Assembly: GCA_023954855.1 (NCBI GenBank)
Contig: JAGSGY010000010.1
Coordinates: forward strand, 41,566-105,565
Source: Pseudomonadota bacterium
Lineage (GTDB): Bacteria; Myxococcota_A; UBA796; GCA-2862545
Direction: 5' to 3'
DNA: 64,000 nucleotides
The position numbers were made by a program, and so were the translations under genes. Positions 49,485 through 57,895 of this stretch are shown here, piece by piece. The notes below the pieces were generated by a model. The model had not been told where the DNA came from, made no database searches, and saw nothing but the letters and a program-made list of their open reading frames with translations. Position 1 is the stretch's first letter. Each line of letters starts with the position of its first letter.

Positions 49485-50843
49485 CTAGAACAGGGCGTCG
49501 AGCAGCTCACGGACCGTGCGAGCCCCGATGACCTCTAGACCCGACGGCGGGTCTGCCGCCAGGCTCTTGGGTCCGAAGACACGACGGAAACCGTGGCGGG
49601 CCGCTTCTTTCAGGCGCAACCCGGGGTGGGAGACGGCTCGAATCTCTCCCACGAGCCCCACCTCGCCGATCAGCACCACGTCGCTGGGCACCGGCAGGTC
49701 GAGCATGCTGCTTGCGATGGCGCCGAGAATGGCGAGGTCAGCCGCCGGCTCGTGAAGACGCACGCCACCCGCGGCATTCACGAACAGGTCGCGGTCGTGT
49801 AGGGGGATGCCACACTTTCCGAGCACCGCCGCCAGCATCAGTACTCGCGTGCGGTCGACGCCCACGCAGGTACGCGCGGGATTTCCGGGCGAGGCAGGTC
49901 CGACGAGGGCCTGAATCTCCGACAGCATGGGTCGAGAGCCTTCCAAGGCTGCCATGACTGCGGTGCCAGGTGCATCGGCAACGCGCTCAGCCAAGAGGCG
50001 CGCCGACGCGTCGGGGACCTCGCGCATGCCGTCGTCGACCATCTCGAACAGCCCGAGCTCTCCGGCGGGGCCGAAGCGGTTCTTGACGGTGCGAAGCACG
50101 CGGAGGGCGCTCCGACCGTCGCCCTCGAAGTGGAGGACCGTGTCGACGAAGTGTTCCAGCACCTTCGGGCCGGCGATCTCGCCCTGCTTCGTGACGTGGC
50201 CCACGAGGAATACGGAGGTGCCCGTCTGCTTCGCGAACAACATCGCGCGGTGAGCGACCTCGCGCACCTGGCCCACAGATCCCGGAATGCCCGTGTGCTG
50301 CGGCACGGAGACGGTCTGCACACTGTCGACGACCATCACTACCGGCTTGGTGTCGCGGCCCACCTTCTCGATGTGCTCCCAGTCGGTGTGTGCGAGCACC
50401 ATCAGCTTGTCGCTGGTCACGCCGAGTCGACGGGCTCGGAGCTGGATCTGGCGGGTCGACTCCTCGCCCGAGATGTACAGCACAGGCAGCCCGCGACTGG
50501 CGAAGCGCTCTGACGCCATCAGCAGCAAGGTCGACTTGCCCACACCGGGGTCGCCGCCGATCAGGGTAATCGAGCCCGAGACGAGTCCGCCTCCGAGCAC
50601 GTTGTCGAGCTCTTGCATGCCGGTGCGCACGCGTAGTTCACCGCCGTGTTCGTCGATCTGGTTGATTGGCACCGGCATCGCGCTGACCTTCGACGACAGC
50701 GATGCCCCTTTTGCGCCGAGGGTCGGGGCGGCCGCCTGTTCCTCCATGGAGTTCCAGGCGCCGCAGTCGGGGCAGCGCCCCATCCACTTCGCAGTGACGT
50801 GGCCGCAGTCGGTGCATGCAAATCGGGTCTTGGGTCTTGCCAT
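49485..50843 (-). CDS. radA: DNA repair protein RadA
   Basis: 452 residues; ATG at 50843. N-terminal C4 zinc finger (C10, C13, C24, C27), RecA-like ATPase with Walker A GDPGVGKST (97-105), the RadA-specific KNRFG motif, and a C-terminal Lon-protease-like domain (DLFVNAAGGVRLHEPAADL, GEVGLVGEIR). RadA is a branch-migration helicase that processes recombination intermediates. Length and all motifs agree with the family. It is a single-gene unit. Confidence 0.96.
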   Translation of the reverse strand: MARPKTRFACTDCGHVTAKWMGRCPDCGAWNSMEEQAAAPTLGAKGASLSSKVSAMPVPINQIDEHGGELRVRTGMQELDNVLGGGLVSGSITLIGGDPGVGKSTLLLMASERFASRGLPVLYISGEESTRQIQLRARRLGVTSDKLMVLAHTDWEHIEKVGRDTKPVVMVVDSVQTVSVPQHTGIPGSVGQVREVAHRAMLFAKQTGTSVFLVGHVTKQGEIAGPKVLEHFVDTVLHFEGDGRSALRVLRTVKNRFGPAGELGLFEMVDDGMREVPDASARLLAERVADAPGTAVMAALEGSRPMLSEIQALVGPASPGNPARTCVGVDRTRVLMLAAVLGKCGIPLHDRDLFVNAAGGVRLHEPAADLAILGAIASSMLDLPVPSDVVLIGEVGLVGEIRAVSHPGLRLKEAARHGFRRVFGPKSLAADPPSGLEVIGARTVRELLDALF

Positions 50844-50954
50844 GGAGCAGAGCTAACGGGCTGCCGGCGCTTCGGTCAGCAGGTCGAGGCGATGATTTCC
50901 GCTGGAAGCTGTGGGTCGGCCCGTAGCAGCTGTTCACCGGGGATTTTCGAACAG

Positions 50955-51809
50955 CTACTCGGTGGCACCGTTGAGGATGTCCACCGTCTCCAGCACATCG
51001 CCGATGTCGTAGAAGTCGACGGCGATCCAGTTCACCGGCTGTCCGGCCTCGAGGGCACATTGCTCGGCGCGGTCGAGGAGCAGGGGATTGTGGTTCACCT
51101 GCTCGGCGAGGTCCGCGGACGCCAGTGGCGAGGTGAGGAAGTGGTTCATCAAGAACAGGCTGTGCTCGCTGTTGCCGCGCAGGCGGTCGCAGCTGAAATC
51201 GGCGGCGGTGTCGGCGGCGTAGTCGGTGTCCCAGACGAAGTCGGAGTAGCCGGCCATGTACCAAGCGGGCTCCGTGGTTCCGCCCTGGTGAAAGACGATG
51301 GCGCGGGTCTCCGCCGCGATCAGCGTCTCGAGAGTCGGCCAGGGCGCGGATGGGTCGTGGGCATAGGTGAACGGAGTGAGGCCGGCGTCGTCAAAGGCTT
51401 TCGCGGTGTCCTCGGCGGAGATGTCGGCCTCGAACATGAAGGTGATGACCTCGCGTGGATTCGCCTCGAGGAAGGAGGTGAAGATGCTCAGACCTTCGAC
51501 GAGAGGCATGCTGCCCACGCCGCAAAAGCCGTGGCAGAGCAGGGCTTCGTCGCCGTCCCCGTAGTGCGTGTCCAGCATGAAACCCCGGACCCCATCCTCG
51601 AGCTGCCGGGCCATACCGTGGGTCTGGTTGGGTGCGAGCCAGTCGTCCTCGGCGCTCGACATGCCATTGTGGGTCATCGCGACCACCAGCTCGTCGAAAC
51701 GGCGCTCGCAGAGCACGTCAGCCCCGTTGCAGCCGGTGGGGTCGGCCGGCGGCTCCTCGGTGGTGTCCCCACAGGCGACGAGGATGAGCATGGGAAGCAG
51801 GGTGCGCAT
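50955..51809 (-). CDS. PLC-like phosphodiesterase lipoprotein
   Basis: 284 residues; ATG at 51809. Lipoprotein signal (LLPMLILVAC, Cys13). The body looks like the PI-PLC X/PLC-like TIM barrel: the first catalytic His H47 (AMTHNGMSS), GVRGFMLDTHY as the metal/acid strand, and the second His H93 (LLCHGFCG). Members cleave phosphatidylinositol or related phosphodiesters; some bacterial members are metal-independent. The true substrate is unknown. An 8-bp hairpin arm pair (50928-50935 with 50949-50956) overlaps its stop codon. Confidence 0.75.
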   Translation of the reverse strand: MRTLLPMLILVACGDTTEEPPADPTGCNGADVLCERRFDELVVAMTHNGMSSAEDDWLAPNQTHGMARQLEDGVRGFMLDTHYGDGDEALLCHGFCGVGSMPLVEGLSIFTSFLEANPREVITFMFEADISAEDTAKAFDDAGLTPFTYAHDPSAPWPTLETLIAAETRAIVFHQGGTTEPAWYMAGYSDFVWDTDYAADTAADFSCDRLRGNSEHSLFLMNHFLTSPLASADLAEQVNHNPLLLDRAEQCALEAGQPVNWIAVDFYDIGDVLETVDILNGATE

Positions 51810-51855
51810 GGCGCAGCATACCCGGTGCCTGTGCTATCCCAAGCCCGGAGGAGCG

Positions 51856-53199
51856 ATGGCGGACGTACTGCGATGGGGCCGGAGTGCCTACGAGTCGGAT
51901 GAGGCGCTCGCCCTCGAGCGTGCGGCTGGCGAAGAGCTCGGCTTGTCCTGGGAGCTCCGCGAGGACCGCTCGAGTCCCGGCTCCCTAGCTGGAGTGAAAG
52001 CCCTCGTGACCAACAGCGGCGTGCGCGTCACCGACGCGGTGTTGGAGCGGTTCGAGGGCTCGCTCGTGCTGACGACGACGTCCGGCTGGGATCACATCGA
52101 CGTCGATGCCGCCACCCGACGTGGCGTGGCGGTTCTGCGTTGCCCGATGGCGCGACGAGATCCGGTGGTCGAGCAGTCCCTCGCTTGGCTTGTAGCCCTC
52201 ATGCGTCGCAGTCCGGCTCTCGATGCCGCCTCCGTCCGTGGCGAGTGGGCGCGCGGCCGACTTGTGGAACTCGGCGGTCGGGGCCTCGCCGGAGCCAAGG
52301 TGCTGGTGGTGGGCGGAGGGGTCATTGGCACGCGCATGGCCGAAGTCCTCGACTTGCTCGGCGCCGAAGTCCTCGGCCTGGAACAGGACGGCGTTCCCGT
52401 GCCCCCGAAGGCACGACGCGTCGGATTGGACGCCTTGTCAGAAGTCGACGCCGTCACCCTTCACTGCGGACTCACGCCGTCGAGCACAGGCCTGTTCTCA
52501 GCAGAACGGTTGGCTTTGCTCGCACCCCATGCCGTCGTCGTCAACACTGCGCGGGGAGCCGTGCTCGATGTCGAAGCGGCAGTCGGGATGGTTCGCGACG
52601 GACAGCTTCGCGGGCTTGCGGTCGATGTGTTTCCCGAGGAGCCCTACACCCGCCTCGCAGAAGGTGCGGCGGTCGAGGGGGTTCTCTTCGCTCCGCATGC
52701 TGCCGGCTATCGCCACGACCTCTCGGCCCGTGTAGCCGCGGAGGTGGGCGCAGCGCTCAAGGCGTGGCACGCTGGGGAGCCGTTGCCTCACGCGGTGGCT
52801 ACTGCCCGCCCGAATGCGCTCCCGGTCGTCCAAGGCCTCGGTGGCTCGTTCCTCTACACGACCGACGTGTTGGCCCTCGCCGCCTGGTACACAGCTCAGT
52901 TCGGCTTCACTTTCGAGAAGTGGGGCGACTCGATGGGCTTCGAGTTTCCCTCCGCGGATGTGTTGCCGGCGGGTCGCATGGCGAGCACGACCTTTGCGCT
53001 CATGAAGGCGGACGCGGTCGCTGAGGTGCGCACGGGACGCATCAACTTCCGGGTCTCAGACCTCGATGCGGTGGTGGCCTCATTGCGCGCGTCCGGCAGC
53101 GAGGTCGATGCCTCAACCGACGAGAGCTACGGGCGCTTCGCCTGGGTCCACGACCCGGATGGCAACAAGCTCGAGCTCTGGCAACCGCCCGAAGGCTAG
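51856..53199 (+). CDS. Fusion of a D-2-hydroxyacid dehydrogenase with a VOC (glyoxalase-type) domain
   Basis: 447 residues; ATG at 51856 with GGAGGAG upstream. Residues 1 to ~315 are a D-isomer-specific 2-hydroxyacid dehydrogenase: VLVVGGGVIGTRMA for NAD, NTARGAV with the catalytic Arg, VFPEEPY with the Glu, and FAPHAAGYRHD with the His. It is most like phosphoglycerate or 4-phosphoerythronate dehydrogenases. Residues ~325-447 are a VOC fold (YTTDVLALAAWYTAQFGFTF, WVHDPDGNKLELWQP). The two together suggest that oxidation or reduction of a hydroxyacid is coupled to an isomerase, lyase or binding step. I do not recognise this fusion. The stop shares CTAG with the convergent HAD gene. Confidence 0.8.
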   Translation: MADVLRWGRSAYESDEALALERAAGEELGLSWELREDRSSPGSLAGVKALVTNSGVRVTDAVLERFEGSLVLTTTSGWDHIDVDAATRRGVAVLRCPMARRDPVVEQSLAWLVALMRRSPALDAASVRGEWARGRLVELGGRGLAGAKVLVVGGGVIGTRMAEVLDLLGAEVLGLEQDGVPVPPKARRVGLDALSEVDAVTLHCGLTPSSTGLFSAERLALLAPHAVVVNTARGAVLDVEAAVGMVRDGQLRGLAVDVFPEEPYTRLAEGAAVEGVLFAPHAAGYRHDLSARVAAEVGAALKAWHAGEPLPHAVATARPNALPVVQGLGGSFLYTTDVLALAAWYTAQFGFTFEKWGDSMGFEFPSADVLPAGRMASTTFALMKADAVAEVRTGRINFRVSDLDAVVASLRASGSEVDASTDESYGRFAWVHDPDGNKLELWQPPEG

Positions 53200-53977
53200 C
53201 TGCGCAGCTCGAGGATTCGGCGCGCACCTTCCGCGAAGCCGTGCCCGCCGTTGCCTTCGCAGATGTAGGTCGGGTGGGACTCCATGCGGCCGAGGAAGTC
53301 GCGCACGTTTGCCACGCCGATCGACATGTCGAAGAACTTGAACATGGGCTCGTCGTTCGCCGAGTCGCCAAAGTACGCCCACTGGGTGGGGTCGAGCTCC
53401 TCGGCGTACAAGGCCCGCACGATCTCGCGGCAGCCCGTCAGCTTGTCGAAGTCGCCGTACCAGCCGTTTACGTGGATGCTACTGACCTTCGCGGTCGCAC
53501 CCGCGGCGCGGAACTGGCGCACGATCTCGTCGATCGCCAGGTCGTCGAGGGCATCGACGTCTTCGCAGAAGTCGATGGCGAGGTCGAGGTCTCGGTAGCT
53601 CTGGTCCGAGGCCAGCGCGGTTCCCGGAACACGCTCGAGGATGACCTTGGCCAGCTTCTCGAGGCGCTCGCGGTTCGCACGGCGGTCGGGCTCCTGCTGC
53701 AGGAACCCGCGCTGCAGACCCTGGTCGTTCATGTAGAACCAGAGCCCGCCATTTTCGCCCACAACCCCGTCGACAGGCCACATACGAGCGATGTGATCGA
53801 CCCAGCCGCCGGGACGGCCGGTGATCGGAATGATCCGCAGACCCGACATGTGCGCCTCGCCCAAGGCCGCGAAGGCCTCAGGAACGATGCGCCCCTCCCA
53901 GGTCAGCGTGTCGTCGATGTCGCAGAAGATCCCGACGAGACCGCGTGCTTCGGCCTCGGTGAGGTCTGCGACCGGCT

Positions 53978-53981
<4 letters not shown>
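53196..53981 (-). CDS. HAD-superfamily phosphatase (Cof/trehalose- or mannosyl-phosphatase-like)
   Basis: 261 residues; ATG at 53981 in an ATGA overlap with the upstream oxidoreductase subunit. HAD motifs: CDIDDT with nucleophile D21 and D23, ITGRPGGW (motif II with Thr), a lysine in the FDKLTG segment, and GDSANDEPMF for metal binding. The C2-type cap places it in the HAD-IIB group, which includes sucrose-phosphate and mannosyl-3-phosphoglycerate phosphatases and Cof-type phosphatases. The substrate is not known. It is third in an operon behind the two subunits of 2-oxoacid:ferredoxin oxidoreductase. Confidence 0.85.
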
Positions 53982-54987
<1,006 letters not shown>

Positions 54988-54988
<1 letters not shown>

Positions 54989-56847
54989 CAGGCCTCCTTC
55001 GAGAATTCGATGATTCGGTCACGGATCTCGTTGGTCTGGAAGGGCTGGCCTTGGACCTTGGCGAGAGGGACGGCGTCGATCAGGTACTCGGCGCGAATCA
55101 GCTTGATGAGCTGGCCGAGGTTGAGCTCGGGGATGAGCACCTTGTCGAAGCGCTTGAGCACTTCGCCGAGGTCCTTCGGGAGCGGGTTGATCCAGCGCAA
55201 GTGCACGTGGCCGACCTTGACTCCGGCTTCGCGAGCGCCAACCACGGCGGTGCGGATGGCACCGTAGGTCGAGCCCCAGCCGAGCACGCAGACACCGCCC
55301 TCATCACCAAAGACCTCGGTCTCGGGGATGTCGGCCTGAATGCGCCTCACCTTCTCTTGGCGAAGCTCCTGCATGAACTGGTGGTTCGCGGGGTCGTACG
55401 AGACGTGTCCGGTGAGGTGCTGCTTCTCGAGTCCGCCGATGCGGTGCTCGAGGCCGGGCGTGCCGGGGATGGCCCACGGGCGGGCGAGGGTCTCTTCGTC
55501 ACGCGAGTAGGGCTGGAACTCGACGCCCTCCTCGGCCTTGGCGAAGTTCGGCTTCATCTCGGGAAGCGCGTCGAGGTCGGGCAGCAGCCACGGCTCGGCA
55601 CCGTTCGCGATGTAGCCATCCGAGAGGATCATGACGGGGGTCATGTACTTGATGGCGATGCGCACAGCCTCGACGGCGACGTCGAAACAATCGGCAGGGG
55701 TCTGTGGAGCGAGCACGGGCATCGGCGAATCACCGTTGCGGCCGTACAGCGCCTGCATCAGGTCGGACTGCTCAGTCTTGGTCGGCAGGCCGGTGGACGG
55801 GCCACCGCGCTGGACATTGACCACGATGAGCGGCACTTCGATGATGTTCGCAAGGCCCATGGCCTCGGCCTTGAGCGAAACGCCCGGGCCGGAGGTGCCG
55901 GTCACACCGATGCTTCCGCCCCACGAGGCTCCGATCGATGCGCAGACCGCTGCGATCTCGTCCTCGGCCTGGTAGGTCACCACGCCGTAGTTCTTGAACG
56001 GCGCGAGCGCGTGCAAGATGTCGGATGCGGGGGTGATTGGGTAGGTGCCGTAGAACAGCAGGCGGTCGGCCTTGTTGGCTGCGGCGGCGAGACCGACGGC
56101 CATTGCGGCGTTGCCCATGATGTTGCGGTACTCGCCTTCTTTGAAGTCGTCGGCGCGCGGGACCATGTACGGCTGGCCGCCGAAGATCTCGACCGTGTCG
56201 GCGAAGCTCCAGCCAGCCTGAAGGGCAGCGATGTTCGCCTCGGCAAACTTGCCCTTGAACTTGCCGGTGACCCACTGCTTGGTGGGCTCCATGTTCCGGC
56301 TGTAGAGCCAGTAGGTCATGCCGAGCGCGAAGAAGTTCTTGCAGCGGTCGGCTTCCTTGGTCGTCAGCCCGAGGGGCTCGACGGTCTCCTTGGTCAGCTT
56401 GGTGATGCCGACCTGAACGACGCGATACTCGTCGAGCGTGCCGTCATCGAGGGGGCTGACCTCGAGGTTTGCGAGCTTCAGGTCGCGCTTGCCGAAGCTG
56501 TCGGTGTTGACGATGATCAGGCCACCGTCCTTCAGCCGGTTCAGGTTTGCGACCAGTGCGGCGGGGTTCATGGCCACGAGCACGTCAGCGATGTCGCCAG
56601 GCGTGAAGATGTCGTGGTTGGCGAACTGCAGCTGGAAGCCCGAGACGCCTGCCCGGGTACCGGCAGGGGCGCGAATCTCCGCCGGGAAGTCCGGGAAGGT
56701 TGCGAGGTCGTTCCCCGCAAGCGCTGTGGTTCGGGTGAACTGGTTGCCGATCAGCTGCATACCGTCGCCGGAGTCTCCAGCGAAACGGATGACAACGCTG
56801 TCGAGGCTAGCGTTCGGACCGGGCTCGATCCGGGCGGGCGTACTCAT
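54988..56847 (-). CDS. korA: 2-oxoacid:ferredoxin oxidoreductase, fused gamma-alpha subunit (KorA type)
   Basis: 619 residues; ATG at 56847 with GGAG five bases upstream. The first ~190 residues are the gamma domain (VVIRFAGDSGDGMQLIGN), followed by the pyrimidine-binding domain (FYGTYPITPASDILH, YQAEDEIAAVCASIGASWGG, TSGPGVSLKAEAMGLA) and the C-terminal transketolase-like part. The fused gamma-alpha arrangement is typical of the two-subunit KorAB enzymes of actinobacteria and myxobacteria. It probably serves the oxidative TCA cycle in place of, or beside, 2-oxoglutarate dehydrogenase. It heads the operon korA-korB-HAD. Confidence 0.92.
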
Positions 56848-56992
56848 GGTCGCTCCGGGTTGGGGAAGGGCACTTGGTAACCCGCTTCGATGCCAGCCGG
56901 ACGGCTGGATTGGTGGATCTTTCGAATTGCCGGCGACACCGTCTCACGGACTGTCCCGTGGTACAACGCGACCTGTGCGAATACCCCCAGTC

Positions 56993-57895
56993 ATGCTCGC
57001 CCTGATGCTTGTCGTGCCGGTATCAGCCGCGGCTCAGGCCCAGCCAAAACGCAGTCGTGCTCCGCTCTCGGCACTCGAAGTGGAGCGTGGGTTGGTCCTT
57101 CCAAAAGGTTGGGTCGAGATTGAGGTCGTGCACGCGAGCGGCAAGGTCCGTGGGGAGTGGACGTCGACGGGGACGGTCGAGCCCGTTGACGCTGAGTGGA
57201 CCCAACATCGGCAGGTGCTTCGCACCCGGTTTGGTGTGGCCCCTCGACTCGAGGCCTTTGCATTTCTGCCCATTCATCAAGCACACACGGATGGATTTCA
57301 GGCGGCAGTCGGGGACGCGGGGGCGGGTGTGCGCTGGGAAGTGTTCTCAACCGACCTTCCCACGACGTCGCTCGCCATAGAGTCGGGGTTCTCAGGGGCT
57401 TCTGGTCCTGAGCCCCGGGCACTTCCGGGGCGGTACGAGCGCGAAAACCCCCTAACCTTTAACGGGGGCACTCCGAGCGTATGGTTGGCCATGGCGCTTC
57501 GACGTCAGGTCGGTCCACTGGTGGTGGGGCTTCGCGCGGGTCGCCGTGTGCTGTTTCCCGGAGTGGTGGGCCACTCGGTTGGAGAGATGGACCTGGGTGA
57601 CCAATGGCGTGCCTCGGGAACGGTGCTCCTCCAGGGGGGCCCGCTGGTCCTCGCCGCCAGTCCAAGCTGGGTTTTCCGTGGGCAGACGCGCTTTCGCGGG
57701 CAGGCCGTTCCCGACAGTGAGGGCCACGACGTCCGCTTGCTGATGCGGGCCGAGGTGCATGTCTCGCGTGGATTCGAGGTCGGCTTCTTGTCGGACCTGC
57801 ATCTTCGTGGAGAAGACGCGATGCTCTACCCCATCGACGACGGGACTCCTCCGGCGGTGCATCGCTTCGGTGGCCTGGTGCGGGTGCGACTTTGA
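56993..57895 (+). CDS. Outer-membrane beta-barrel-like protein
   Basis: 300 residues from the ATG at 56993; a GTG at 56975 is possible. Signal peptide (MLALMLVVPVSAAAQA). The rest is alternating strands with short turns and aromatic strand ends. Phrases such as ERGLVLPKGWVEIEV, TFNGGTPSVWLAMALRRQ and LRAGRRVLFPG are in the style of transporter-type barrels annotated as MetA-pathway-of-phenol-degradation proteins (PF13557). It is probably an outer-membrane barrel, with unknown cargo. It shares TTGA with the next gene and is likely its partner. Confidence 0.6.
   Translation: MLALMLVVPVSAAAQAQPKRSRAPLSALEVERGLVLPKGWVEIEVVHASGKVRGEWTSTGTVEPVDAEWTQHRQVLRTRFGVAPRLEAFAFLPIHQAHTDGFQAAVGDAGAGVRWEVFSTDLPTTSLAIESGFSGASGPEPRALPGRYERENPLTFNGGTPSVWLAMALRRQVGPLVVGLRAGRRVLFPGVVGHSVGEMDLGDQWRASGTVLLQGGPLVLAASPSWVFRGQTRFRGQAVPDSEGHDVRLLMRAEVHVSRGFEVGFLSDLHLRGEDAMLYPIDDGTPPAVHRFGGLVRVRL

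Noticed and set aside
49016..49510. Long N-terminal extension of the minus-strand TPR protein across the glyoxalase gene
   Set aside because: The segment is the antisense of gloA; the ATG at 48985 is followed by a proper signal peptide.
50928..50956. Hairpin at the end of the PLC-like lipoprotein gene as a Rho-independent terminator
   Set aside because: The stem is good, but it overlaps the stop codon and no T-run follows on either strand, so a terminator call is not supported.
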